Positions 37,186 to 48,849 of a stretch of DNA of 64,000 bases are shown here, in pieces. The notes under the pieces were generated by a model that did not search any database, was not told the DNA's origin, and was given only the letters and a program-made list of their open reading frames with translations. How positions within the stretch are numbered: the stretch's first letter is position 1; every line of letters begins with the position of its first letter. Made by a program: the position numbers and the translations under genes. Source of the stretch: Nelumbo lutea (lineage: Eukaryota; Streptophyta; Magnoliopsida; Proteales; Nelumbonaceae); assembly GCA_022828595.1 (NCBI GenBank), contig JAKGHH010000008.1, positions 3,284,728-3,348,727 of the forward strand. The letters run 5' to 3'.

Positions 37186-38485
37186 TTCACTAAAAATTAC
37201 TTATAATTGGTTTGAAAATTCAAAAAGAGAGGGCCCACTATTTGAAAATAAAAGAGATAATAATTAAAAAAAAATCAAGGTCTTGGATGCATGTGATATG
37301 TAGGGGGACCATACCATACATATTTTATATGTTATGGTGAGTAACACTTGTAGTAGTAAGTGTGAGTGATGGGTTATATTTAATAAGTGATGGATGATGA
37401 GTAGATGTCATTTGATCTTCCTAATTTTGCATTAGCTATTTTAAACGAAGACAGCATCTTTATCATCCCATTCATCTGCCCTTCCTTGAATATTCTTGAT
37501 TCCTGCTCAAACTAACTTTCTCCCACGCTCTTGAAAGTTTGTTGCAGCCTCACAACCCCAACTTCCTCTCTCTCTCTCGTAAAAGAAAAAGTGATTCCAA
37601 GGGTTGAAAGCTACAAGGCGGGTGACTAAAGAAACAACGATTTAAGTATGTAACCCCTAAACGGCTGCTTTGTGATGGCTTCATCTTTTGTGCTCTTACA
37701 ATTTTCTTTTTTCTTCACAGGAGTCGGGGCTGCTAGTAATTAATTTGTTTGTTGATGGAAACTACATTAATTAATTGTAATGGGTGTAGCAGGCGGGTAC
37801 GGATGTAGTAGGCACGCTGGATAATTACATTGAGTGAATACGTAATAGCTGTGATACATATTCAGTTAATGTGTATTTTCATCTAAACATTTTTGTTCCG
37901 TTAGGTATAAATTATTCATTATTTTATTATTTTTGTCAAAATAATTAAAAATGAAAATAATAAAGAAAAAAAACCTAAGCGTGTTGCGAGTTGAGACTCA
38001 TATATACATATTATTAATTATTTCAACAAGATAATAAAATAATGGATAATTTATGTCTAAGAAATAAAAACATTTGGATGAAACACACAATAACTAAGAC
38101 ATGTGTTACATAGTTACTACATGCCCACTCATTGTGTTTGTCTAACGTGCTTACTAGGTCCCTGTATTTTGGACTATGCATTGTCTTCATGATTCATGAC
38201 ACACAAAATGGCCCACCAATTTAATTTGTGAACCACTGCTATAAACCTATTTTAGGAAATATAACCATAGAAATTCCCTTCAAGATGAAGGGCCTAGATG
38301 AAACTTTAATTGTTGCACTTAACCCACAAGCGCACATTAATTTGCGGCCCCACTTAATATTTTTGCTATGTATTTCTTCTTCTATTCATCTATTGTTTTT
38401 TTTTTTCCTTCCTTTCTGCGACTATTGTTTTAAAATTAATTAAATGGAAATTTCATTTACAAGTCAGGTTAAAATTAAGGATGGT
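37186..38485. other. Upstream spacer of MYB gene 2
   Basis: AT-rich, no gene. Confidence 0.5.
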
Positions 38486-38575
38486 TGTACCAAAAGAAGG
38501 ACGGTCATTGAAGGAGACTCTATGATCATTATTCAGTGCATAAATAAACAAGTTCTAGGATCCCCGGTTCATTGA
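38486..38575 (+). pseudogene. Short RNase H-like (RVT_3) scrap
   Basis: Reads CTKRRTVIEGDSMIIIQCIN then KQVLGSPVH and a stop. The EGDS...II..IN...GSP wording fits the plant RNase H-like domain. Too short to assign to a LINE or a host gene. Confidence 0.4.
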
Positions 38576-39438
38576 AGCAAACAAGCAGCTCGCAGATTTC
38601 CTTCCATCGATCAACACCTATTAAGTTTCAAAGATCGAACAAGCATGAAAGCTGAACCCTACACAAACAGCCTATAAGCAAGCTTTGAAGAGCTGTCCTC
38701 TTCGATCTCTCTAAATAATTTATCTAGAACATCTCAAAGCAGTTGGACCAACTTAGCTGAATGTTCAACAAAGGGATCGATCGAGCTGAACTGAGCAAAA
38801 CAGAGCTGAGATGGATGCAGCTGGATAAATATAAATACATTTTCTTACTGGTGGTGAATGTGAAAGGGAGGAAATGACAGCATTGAAATTGATTATATTA
38901 TATATAGCTAAGGTGGCCTCTAAAAAGTTGGAGATCATGGAACCAACACATGGAATTATATATAATCACACACTCATGGTGTGGTTTTGCTTTATATATA
39001 GCTGGATTTCCCTGCCTCTTGTATATATTTGCATTGTATGTACATATTTCATATTTGTAATCGTACTCTTACCAAATTGACCCTTACAAATTACAATAAT
39101 AAGTGGTTTATTTGGTTAGATGAAGGTAGTGTTTGAGAACACTTAAAAGTACTTTTTTTAAGACATGAGACCACACATTAAGTAGTTTTTAAGTATTTAT
39201 AGATGCTTGGTAAAAAAAGTGGAGAAGAAATACTTTTCCAAAAAAAATAGGACAAAATAGAACCTCATTATTTTTTTATAATGCCTAAAATACCCTCCCA
39301 CAAGTATTATACCTTCTCCTTCTCCATTCGTTTGAATCAGTCCCTGAAAATTGTTCCATCTCTTCGAGAAGCCTTAAACCATCACCCAGGCAACCCTTCT
39401 TACAGTAAGCATCAATCCTGATATTTGTTCTATCTCTG
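38576..39438. other. Spacer
   Basis: No gene. 39090-39300 may be the left inverted end of a unit that encloses the F-box remnant. Confidence 0.4.
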
Positions 39439-40400
39439 TTATAGAGAAAAATCTGGTGGTAGTGACAAGACTGACAGTGCTAATCGCTTTGTCCAACGAG
39501 AAACCGAACAGGTTAGTGGGCTTTGTGTGAATGCATGATTCCTTCTTCGACTAATAAGTGCTCCGTGTTTTTGTGAATAATCTGTTATTCCAAGAATGGT
39601 AAAGCAGTTGTTGCTTCTGTGTTCAAAAGGGTTCATTACTATGAACACAAAATTAGAGAGAGAGACCGGGGAGAATGGGCATCGGAGATCACCCACTGGC
39701 ATTTCCACATTCAAATCAGTCCACTCCCTCTTCCCCATATCATAAGCTATCATGCAGTAACTTTGCAAAATATTGAGCGGAGTCGCAAGGCAATAGAAGA
39801 AACCATCATGCCAAATCGCATGAATTTCATATCAAAACTACAAGAATTCCAGTTGGGACCGACAATGGTGTTCCCACCGCTGTGTTCTAGAATCGTAGAC
39901 TTCAGTAATGCTCTCATTTGAATTAGGTTCAGGGGTTCTAGTGACCAAAATCTTGTACGAATTGGTGATCCCATTAGCAACCATGCCGACGATATCGATG
40001 TATTGAATTTAAAGCATATCAGGCAAGACCCTATGGGAGCTAATGATAGGATTACAGATGATCAAGGTAGGGTAATCGGAATTGCATTTACGGAAGCAGA
40101 GGGGACCTGAGAGGACCTGAGAGGAGTCGAGAGAACACCGATCATATAGAGGGAGGTTGTCCAAGAGACCGGAACGTGGGTTATAAGCAGAGACCATGTG
40201 GCGCGTGTGGTAGATGAGGAACTAGACGTCACTAGGGGAGAACTGACCCCAGAGGTCCATGAAGGAATTGGATGTTGGCAAGGATTTCCATTACTTGCAT
40301 GCGTAGCGGCAGCAGAATACGGAAGAGATGGGGAGGTGGGCTAGGATCCTCTTCGTTAGTTCCTCCCGTAGCCGACTGAAGAAGGATTGCCTCTCTGCTC
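39439..40400 (-). pseudogene. F-box protein pseudogene (kelch-type C-terminus likely)
   Basis: The minus strand opens with an F-box: FFSRLREELTKRILAHLPIS, SVFCCRYACK, a stop where Arg is expected, then WKSLPTSNSFMDLWGQFSP. The reading goes on MVSAYNPRSGLLDNLPLYDR and YPTLIICNPIISSHRVLP. After frame changes it reads ESITEVYDSRTQRWEHH, HAIWHDGFFYCLA and SYCMIAYDMGKREWTDLNVE. This is the layout of plant F-box proteins with a kelch or F-box-associated domain, the substrate-choosing parts of SCF ubiquitin ligases. Several stops and frameshifts break the frame. The exact subfamily is not clear. Confidence 0.72.
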
Positions 40401-40947
40401 TTCATTTCGGATGTGAATGTCCACGCCAGTAGTGAACTGACTTTGGTTGCAATAAAAGTTTACTGTCATTGCAGTGGAGGCTGGATAACAGTAATTGAGC
40501 AGATGAACGCAAAGAATAGACAAGACTCAAAGAAGTGAGGGCTAAAATAGTCATTTATATCAATATAAGCACCTATGGGAAAAATAATTTATCAAACATG
40601 CCCACCCCAATAAATTCTTGAAAACATAATAAGTTATTTGAAAAATGGATTACCAAACAGCCTTAAGTGGTTGTTAAAATAAGTATTTCTAAAATGTACT
40701 TGTGAAACAAATACTTCTTTTAACAAGTACTTAATCATCAAATAGGGCCTAAAGCAACCAAATACTGAAAAGAAAAATGCTACATAATTGGGATTTTGTT
40801 GTTTCACACGTAAGATACAGAGTATGATAGTCATTCATCCACTTTCACTGAACTTGTGAGGTAAAAATGTCCTGCTAGGTGGACATGACAATGGGTATTG
40901 GGAGGGTGTCTCCCTCCAATTAATGTTGGGATGCATATCCATACCAA
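40401..40947. other. Spacer right of the F-box remnant
   Basis: 40540-40760 loosely mirrors 39110-39300 (TAAAATA...CCC and GTTTGGTAA words). Confidence 0.35.
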
Positions 40948-41281
40948 GGGCTTGTTCGCTTCCTCTTAACTCTTATTTTTTAAGATAAATCTTTTAACTT
41001 TAAGAGAAAATTGGTTGTTCATTTCCTCTTATCTTTTATCTCTTAGAATGCAATTATACAAGTTTTTGTTTACCAATGATACCTCCAAAAAAGCAAACAA
41101 AAATTCTAATATATGGAGCCAAAATAGATATTTGATAATTTTCAGAATTTAGAGTTCAAATTTCAGAACAACATTATCTGCATTCAGAGTTCAGATGAAA
41201 GAAAAATTCACCAATACCAATATACCTCTTAATGTAATTGTTCTTTCAGATGTCAAAATTCAGAGCAAATGAACAGGCCCC
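40948..41281. mobile_element. MITE (hAT-like ends)
   Basis: The left end GGGCTTGTTCGCTTCCTCTT pairs with GGGCCTGTTCATTTGCTCTG read on the minus strand from the right end. No clear target duplication; no coding capacity. Confidence 0.55.
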
Positions 41282-41577
41282 AAGTTTTTATTGTACTTAT
41301 TTTAATTAGAATTTGCATGCATCTTTTCAAAACTTGTTTACAATTAGTACTTTTATGATTTAAAGAAGTACTCAGGTTTGGCATTTGCTTTCCATATAAC
41401 AAATTATTTCTTGAAATCTTTGCTCCTCATGTCAATTCTTACAATAAAGGCTGAATTATCTTCTCCATTGTGTTGAATTAAAGAGAAAAGAATGGAAGGA
41501 GTGGAGGATGGAAAAAGTTGTCGTCATCCATGTGAGTGCCGTCATCTAGGGGAGTCGACATTTTTATTCACCCAAGT
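41282..41577. other. Spacer
   Basis: No gene seen. Confidence 0.5.
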
Positions 41578-43024
41578 GCAAGGTTCAAAATATTGGAAAC
41601 GCCAAGTGTATAGGAAAGGAAATTTTAAGAGATGTATCGGGATATGCCTTGGATACGCATACGTATCGGAAAAAAACTAAGATACGCATAGATACGCTTG
41701 GGAACACTATAAATACTTTAATAAATCATAAAAATACATCAACAACACTAAATATAAGACCTCAATGAGGTGTATATACAATAAATTAACACGTTCTAAT
41801 AGTTTTATGAAGAAATATATTATAGCTAATTATAATTTCGTTAAAAATCCTATGCTTAACTATAATTTATAAATTATAATTCTTAAGTTTTAATGTTTTA
41901 TGGGATGAGAAAAACCCAACTCTCCAATCCAACCATAAAACATGCATTGGCACAACTTCTATATGAAAGTATAATTAATAATTATTTATTATATAAATAA
42001 CTATTATTTATTATTCATTTCCAAAAATTATAAAAATAAATAAACATTATATAATATATTTCAAAAAATAGTTATCAAAGAAGAATTTTCAATTACTTTG
42101 TGGATATGATAGATCGCCCATTGAATTATAATATATTCAATTATTGTGATCAAATGATAAAATATAATTAATTTTTAATTCAAATAATATAAAAATAAAA
42201 AAATAATAATTATTAAAGAAGAAATTTCAATTTGTCTATGGATATGATAGATCATCCATAGAATTATAATATATTCAATTTTTTGATCAAATGATAAAAT
42301 ATAATAATTATTATTTATTTTTAAATTCTAAAAATATAAAATATGTAAAAATATATTAAAGAAGAAATTTCAATTGCTCTATAGATATGATAGATGAATC
42401 CATAGATCTAAAACATATTTAATCTTTATAGGTAGAGGAAAAATTACATTTTCAAATTTTTTGTTAATTTATATTTTCCCCAAATATCTTCAAGAAATTT
42501 CCATAAATCTTCTGATAACACAAAAAAAAAATTGTGATTTTGAATGTAAGAAACGTAGATCAACATAGATTTAGACATTCAAAAAAAATCACATGATATT
42601 ATAAAAGATTGAAAAATTTTACTTATTTTGGCCATATTTTTTTAAATTTTGAAAAAAAAAATTAAATTAACGATTCACACTTGTTTCTTGCAAACTTTTG
42701 CAAATCTAATACTTTAGAAATGAAATTTGGAATTTTAGAGTAATTTTGGGGTGAAAGAATGCTTATTTCGGGGAAAAGAATCTTGTATTCCCCCTTTAAT
42801 TTTTTTTTCTTTTTTTTTAGATTTTGGTAGTATCTTTTTCATCAATACGCCCTGATACACTCTCGATACACCTTTGATATGTTCCAATATGCCTCCGATG
42901 TGGGCCCGATACGTATGAAAAAAGATGAAACGTCCGATTTCCATGCATATCCTGTATCAGTTTTTCAAAGATACGATACGATACGCCCCGTATCAGGTGT
43001 ATCGTATCAAAATTTTAAACCTTG
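41578..43024. mobile_element. AT-rich TIR element with GATACG-word subterminal repeats
   Basis: Ends GCAAGGTTCAAAATATTGG and, on the minus strand, GCAAGGTTTAAAATTTTGA. Inside each end are many TATCG/GATACG words (left 41636-41700, right 42840-43010). The 1.1-kb core is extremely AT-rich, with an internal tandem-like repeat (ATATGATAGATC... near 42105, 42240 and 42390). Non-autonomous; superfamily not settled. Confidence 0.65.
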
Positions 43025-44546
43025 CCTTTGTGAACGAGAATAAAATGTGTAATGGCCTAATGGGTTTGGCCGTGAATTAATTCCATCGGTTCAACTGAAT
43101 GCAAAAAGATAAAATTTTTCATTTTCTTTTTACGAGTTTGAACTCCCCCTCCCTATACTCATTTTGAACCCTAGCACCTCCAACAATAAGAAGCTCACCG
43201 GTGCCTTCACTCCATACCGGCGCCCCCAGTGAACGACGAAGCCACCGGCGGCGAGGGACAAATCGCCGGACCTCTAGTCCGTACATGTGCTTCCTCTTCC
43301 ACTCCCTCTTCTTCTTCATCCCCCTCCTCCTCCTCCTCTTCTTCTTCTTACAGACCTAATTTTTTTAGCTTTCTATTTTCAAGAGGTGCTGGGGTTCACC
43401 TGAACGAATGTTTGGACGAGGAAATTACTTTCCCTAGCGTGTAGTAAATAGCAATGGACACATTAATGGGAATGGAATGACTGTACTTGCTCTCACCATC
43501 CAGATTCCTGAACGGATGTATCCTTTGAGCCCAAATAAATTAGACTTGAATATTTTGATGGGTTAACTAATTGACTCAAAACACCGCAATTGATGTTCAT
43601 AAAGGTTAGCGTTAATGGACAATTGGACACCTTGATTAACCTGGGTACCAAACGCCCAGAAGTAGCTTTATTTTCGAGCTCTTGTTAATTATTTGTAGCC
43701 ATTTGAATGGTTTAGCTTTCGTTTGGAATCCAACCAGATATGTCTTTCACAAATTTTGAGCATTTATTCAAATAGGCAATCAAATTATCCTTAAGTTAAA
43801 TGAATAGAGTCCCATTATCTAAAGGAACAGTTCATTTTTTTTTCTGTAAATATCAACCTTTTCATTAAAGATGACACAATGTATTTACAAGAAGTCCCTG
43901 CTCAGGGATGTCAAAACATAGATCTATTTTATAATTACAACTTGAAAGCAAAAAGGATAAATAAGCTTCTATTTGTTGAATGTCGGTTAGAGAAGGGTGA
44001 CTTGATGCTGTTGAACATCAGCTACAGAAGGGTTTTTCACTGGCTCGGCCAAGAAGAAGAACGTGGGGAAGAAGAACGTGGGGCAGAGCTCTGGCCACCG
44101 ATGAATGATGGCTGATGTGATGTGCTTGCCGATGTGTGGGGTAGGGATTCGGTGGAGGAAAAAAGAGAAAATGAGAGAGGATTGGAACCGAGAGGAATTT
44201 TAATGAGTTTTTTGTCGTTCTGTATCCGATTCAACCACACAAAACGTGATTGTCTCTCGGTGCACAGAACGCGGACAATGGACATGAAAGAGGGAGGGCC
44301 TCCACTTTTATGGCACAAACCCCTTCATCAGTCATCATCATTTTGGACTGCACCGAATCTATTAGGCTTTTCAATTAAATAATTGAATTGACCCCTCCTA
44401 GTCATGAGTCATGACTCACTGATGGAACTAGCTCTCACCCATGGGCCATGACCCATGATCCAGTCGTGGGATCCAGGTTACCTCTCTACTTCATTTGTTT
44501 GTGTCGTTTGTCGTTTGTCAGTCAACCTGCACTGTCCTCCTAATCT
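43025..44546. other. Spacer with an unassigned Ser-rich open frame
   Basis: 43229-43444 (+) opens with NDEATGGEGQIAGPLV followed by a Ser/Pro run encoded by a TCC/TTC microsatellite. Repeat coding explains the open frame and no gene is claimed. Nothing else is recognised. Confidence 0.4.
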
Positions 44547-44551
44547 CTATC

Positions 44552-45615
44552 TAATGGAGCGCAATCCGGTCGGACTTAACTGTCAACGAACTCGTTTTTG
44601 AGCTGGAGCGTCGGGGAGAATCGGGAAAGAAAAGAGCCCCAGGGGGAACCCGGTGTGATAATTCCGAAGCTCAAGTCAGTAATCTCTCAAAGGCAAAGTG
44701 TAGACAAGATAGCGCAAAGTTCATATACCTTGTTTATTGGGGGCAGGGGGTTCTTATAATCACTCCGCGCACTCGCTCCGAGGCCCTTGTTAGGTCGGGT
44801 ATGATTACCCTTGCGTCTGTCAATTCGGTCGTCCTTTCTGCTGGGACAGAACCGCCACTGCCTAACCGTCTCTCTAACTGGAGATGGCGGTGTCAGGTGG
44901 CGGTGGCAGCTGGCCGTTTTAGAGTGCGGCCGTCAAGCGTCAGATCCCAAGTCAGTCGGGTGCGGCGCCCTCGGGTACGAACTTCCTCAGTGTCAGGCAT
45001 GGTACGACTTGTTTGGTTTTGGTGCCCAGAAGGTGATGTGGAGTGGTGAACGAGGCAAAGTCTTGATTTCAGAGGTATGTATGGGGCAGGCCAGTTCGGC
45101 GAGGTGTATCCCGAACTGTTACAAGGTTGGCCAGTTCGGCGAGGTATATCTTGAACTGATAAGGTAGGGCAATTCGGCGTGTATCCCGAACTATTTACAA
45201 GGTTGGCCAGTTCGGCGAGGTGTATCCCGAACTGTTACAAGGTTGGCCAGTTCGGCGAGGTATATCCTGAACTGATAAGGTAGGCCAATTCGGCGTGTAT
45301 CCCAAACTATTTACAAGGTTGGCCAGTTCGGCGAGGTGTATCCCGAACTGTTACAAGGTTGGCCAGTTCGGCGAGGTGTATTCCGAACTGTTACAAGGTC
45401 GGCCAGTTCGGCGAGGTGTATCTCGAACTGTTACAAGGTAGGCCAACTCGGATTACTTTCTGGTTTGGGGCCAAGGGTGAGTTCGGGCCCCCAGTAGGGA
45501 GTTCAGTCCGCTGGCGTCCCCTTGGTGTTCGTGCCTTAGGCTTGCTTTTGTGTCGAGCTGTTGTTTTTGCCACGTGTCGCATAACTGTGAGGCCGGGCCA
45601 AATCTTCCTTCATCA
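44552..45615 (-). repeat. 3' LTR of the Tat element, 1064 bp
   Basis: Reads on the plus strand from TAATGGAGCGCAATCC to CTTCCTTCATCA. It contains nine full copies of a unit of about 37 bp at 45090-45450. Confidence 0.9.
45090..45450. repeat. Hairpin-unit tandem array in the 3' LTR
   Basis: The unit reads GGCCAGTTCGGCGAGGTGTA then TCCCGAACTGTTACAAGGT. CAGTTCGG and CCGAACTG inside each unit are perfect inverted 8-mers. Units alternate in length in a three-unit pattern. Nine full copies and one partial. Confidence 0.85.
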
Positions 45616-45632
45616 ATTGCCCCCCACTCCAC
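45616..45632 (-). other. Polypurine tract of the Tat element
   Basis: On the minus strand, GTGGGGGGCAAT runs directly into the 3' LTR start TGATGAAGG. Confidence 0.75.
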
Positions 45633-45939
45633 GTGCCAAGGGTCTTGCCCTGGTGCGGGGAGTTTTGCGAGGTGGTAGGTGGATTTGTACCGTCCTTTGA
45701 ATCTTGACTGCACGAGTTGCTTTTGCAAGGGTTCTTCGATTTCCGAGAAGGTGGGAAACTGACGGCGCGTTTTGAATTTCAAAAACTCATGCCGCTGGGA
45801 CGTGACAGCGGGTCATTCAAACTTGAAAAAGGTGCGCCACTGCTGGACGTGCGCTGGCATTTGTCAAGGAGACGGGCGGCGCGGTCAGTTTCAGAAAGAC
45901 GTGTGCCGGCGTCAACTCTGGGTCCGCTCATACGCAGGC

Positions 45940-46667
45940 TGGGCCCTCTGGTTCGGGAGCTCAAGGAGACTTCAGGAGCGTGTTGACGCCGAACTATGCT
46001 CTTCAGAAGATTAGGGAGGCTACTTTCCTTGAAGAGATCGCGGTGTGGACCGATCTTCCTTTGAACCAGGTCGCCTGCCGCACCGTAACTCATGCTATGG
46101 TGGTAAGTCAGATTTCGTCTGCCTTTTTCATTTTCTGTCGCTTTTGCTGTCATTGCTCACTTGTTTCATTTGGTAGGTGAATTCTTCAATTCATGCCTTA
46201 GCAGCCCAAGTAGAGAGGAGCTCGCGACAGGCGCTCGCGTCGCAATGGCCAGGCAGGCGAGGTCTCAGCGTGATGCCGAGGCCATGGGGGTCGTTGTCAA
46301 GCACATGGCAGACTTGAAGTTGGATTTGCAGCATCAAGTCGAATATCTTCAGGAGTACATCAGGGAAAAAACGCAGATTTTTTCCCAAGGCATTGAAGAT
46401 GCCAAGAAGAAGGCCATTGAAGACTATATTGCCTCTCCGCGTTTTGACGATCTAATGGTGGATTCTTACAGGAGGGGGTTCAAACTGAGCCGGTGGATGA
46501 TCCGGAACACGTACCCCGACCTTGATGTTAGTGCCACATCCACTTCGCGTATAACTCAAGAGATGGCCAATGTTGTCGATGGCGAGCCAGACTCTGAAGG
46601 AGAGGCAAGGCCTTCGGGTGTTGTTGAAGTGCCTTCTGATGGCGAAGAAGTAGCTCTGGGCATGTAA
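45940..46667 (+). CDS. ORF antisense to pol in the 3' region of the Tat element
   Basis: On the plus strand, opposite to pol, 45980-46100 reads LTPNYALQKIREATFLEEIA then VWTDLPLNQVACRTVTHAMV up to a GTAAGT donor. A TTTGGTAG acceptor lies near 46175. From about 46176 a long frame reads EELATGARVAMARQARSQRD and MADLKLDLQHQVEYLQEYIR, then FDDLMVDSYRRGFKLSRWMI and YPDLDVS, ending in an acidic tail at 46667. The middle looks like a coiled coil. Some Tat elements (Grande type) are known to carry extra ORFs, some antisense, in this place. The simple splice does not keep the frame, so it may be broken. Function unknown. Confidence 0.6.
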
Positions 46668-47078
46668 ATTTTTTTTTGTAAGTGCCTTCTGATGGCCAAT
46701 GTACTGTTTCTTGCAATGGAATAGATAATCTTTTTGCCCACGTGTTCCTTTTTCCCGAACTGTTTCTTTGTCGAGCTGATAATATGCCACTTGTCCGGGT
46801 TATTATACTTCCGTGACCTGTTTTGCCGCGAGTCTTTTGTAGCGAACTGATTTTTTGCCGAGCTGATAATATGCCCGACTTTTCTTTGCTTGTTTACGCC
46901 GATGTTCCTCTTGGCTCTGCATCGTGGCCCATAGGACCTGATTTCGTCCACTTCGTTTGGCGGTTTATAGGTAGTATCGCCTTAAGTTCACGATGTTCCA
47001 CGCTCGAGGTACTTGTTTGCCTTCCAAGGTTTCGAGCTCGTATGCACCCCCGAGCGCTCTCTTTACTTTATAGGGCCC

Positions 47079-48167
47079 TTACCAGTTTGGTCCAAGTTTT
47101 CCCACGCTGGGTTCGGGCACCATAATCTTACGAAGGACCAGGTCACCGACGCGGAAGCTTCGTTGCTTTACTCTGGCATTGTAGTACTGAGCTACCTGCT
47201 GCTGGGAGGCCGCTGTCCGGATATGCACGAGGTCCCTTACCTCGTCCAGTAGGTCAAGGTTGGTGCGTAACTCATCTCCGTTTGTCCGATCGTCGTACGT
47301 TTCTAGTCGCAATGTTGGTACTTCGATTTCCATCGGGATCACTGCTTCTATGCCGTAGGTGAGGTTGAAGGGGATTTCTCCCGTGGCGGTTTTTTCTGTA
47401 GTTCGGTGAGCCCACAAGACACTTGGTAGCTCTTCGGTCCACAGTCCCTTAGCTCGATCCAGACGTGCTTTCAATCTGCGTTGGATGGCTCTGTTCATTA
47501 CTTCCGTCTGACCATTTGCCTGCTGGTGCACGACTGATGTGAAGTTTTACCGAATCCCCATGTTCTGGCACCACTCTTGGAACTTGATATCCTCGAACTG
47601 TTTGCCGTTGTCGGAAATTAGTACCCGAGGTAACCCAAAACGACACACTATGTTCTTCCAAAAGAAGTTATGTATGTTCCGGACTGTAACAGTTGCCAGA
47701 GGTTCAACTTCTATCCACTTCGTGAAGTAATCTACTGCAACAACTAGGAGTTTTCTTCCACCTGATGCTGGTGGGAATGGCCCCAGGAGGTCGATGCCCC
47801 ATTGTGCAAAGGGCCACGGGCTGGCGAGGTATTTGAGGTCGGAAGTAGGCTGATGGTGGATATTGGCGTGCTTCTGACATTTGTCGCATTTTCTGACGAG
47901 CTCGACAGCTTCTGCCTTCATCGTTGGCCAGTAGTATCCTTGTCGAAGTGCTTTTTGGGCGAGTGATCTGTCTCCCAAGTGTCCACCGCACAGGCCTTCA
48001 TGAGTGTCACGGAGTACGAACTCGGCTTCGGCAGGTCGCAGGCAACGCAAGTAGGGGAGCGTGTAGGACCGTCGGTATAACCGTTCGTCTATTATGACGT
48101 ATTTGGCTGCCTGGCGCTGCACCCTCTTGGACACATTGCTTTCTTCCGGAAGGGTTTCGTCTATCAA
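47079..48167 (-). pseudogene. Integrase of the Tat element
   Basis: Minus strand: HEGLCGGHLGDRSLAQKALR then CDKCQKHANIHH (zinc-binding HHCC part), WPFAQWGIDLLGPFPPASGG and ISDNGKQFEDIKFQEWC for the first two catalytic Asp residues. After a break near 47540 it reads HQQANGQTEVMNRAI, with the catalytic Glu, and continues to FRVGDLVLRKIM. The break between the two frames disables it. Confidence 0.9.
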
Positions 48168-48203
48168 GAAGCTCGCGAGTGGGTTGATCCAGATCGGCTC
48201 TGC

Positions 48204-48659
48204 TTACAGGACGGGAGCGACCTCCTCTTCCCCCCTGAGAATACTAGGCCGAGGTAAATCTTCTATATACACGGTTCTCACATTATTGTGACTTGTGCTG
48301 GCTAACCGGGATAGAGCGTCGGCCTCAGTGTTCTCTGACCTCGGGATTTGCCTGATGAAGTGTGACTGGATGTTGAGCAGGGCCTCTTTTACTTTTGCCA
48401 AATATGCGATCATGGAGAGCTTGTGTGCTTCATACTCACCCGTAACTTGGTTGACTACGAGCTGGGAATCGCTGTAGATGACCAAGTGCTTTGCCTTTAC
48501 CTTTCGCGCTAAGTTCAGCCCGGCTATCAGTGCTTCGTACTCTACCTCGTTGTTGTATGCCACGAACTCAAAGCGTAGTGCGTATTCTAATTTTGTGCCG
48601 CCCGGGCCGCATAAGACTATTCCAACCCTGCTGCCTTGCTGGTTCGAGGAACCATCCAC
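48204..48659 (-). pseudogene. Second (archaeal-type) RNase H domain of the Tat element
   Basis: Reads MDGSSNQQGSRVGIVLCGPG, YNNEVEYEALIAGLNLARKV, VIYSDSQLVVNQVTGEYEA and SENTEADALSRLA. The D-E-D-D set of an RNase H is present (D2, E in VEYEAL, D in YSDS, D in EADALS). This extra domain, after the usual RT-linked RNase H, is typical of Tat elements. Confidence 0.88.
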
Positions 48660-48849
48660 GTGAAGGATTCAGGGCTCCTCATCCCAGTTCGCGTTTCGCC
48701 TGACTAGGAGAGATGCCACACTGGCTGCTACTTCACGGGGTTCAGACTCTATTGGCTCGGGAGCTCTGGGTTCGCCCGAACTAGGGACCTCAGGCTCGAC
48801 CTGTAGGGCTTCGTGGATGAAAGTGCACTCGGCAATAAAATCTACCAGA

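Noticed and set aside
43229..43444. Plus-strand frame with a long Ser run
   Set aside because: The run is encoded by a TCC/TTC microsatellite; there is no domain, no clear promoter and no splice context.
44801..45700. Open frames on both strands over the Tat 3' LTR (and the same at 53106-53857)
   Set aside because: The frames follow the LTR hairpin repeats and are duplicated in both LTRs, so they are LTR artefacts.
46191..46951. Minus-strand frames opposite the antisense ORF of the Tat element
   Set aside because: They show no gag or pol motif, and the plus-strand frame explains the open stretch better.
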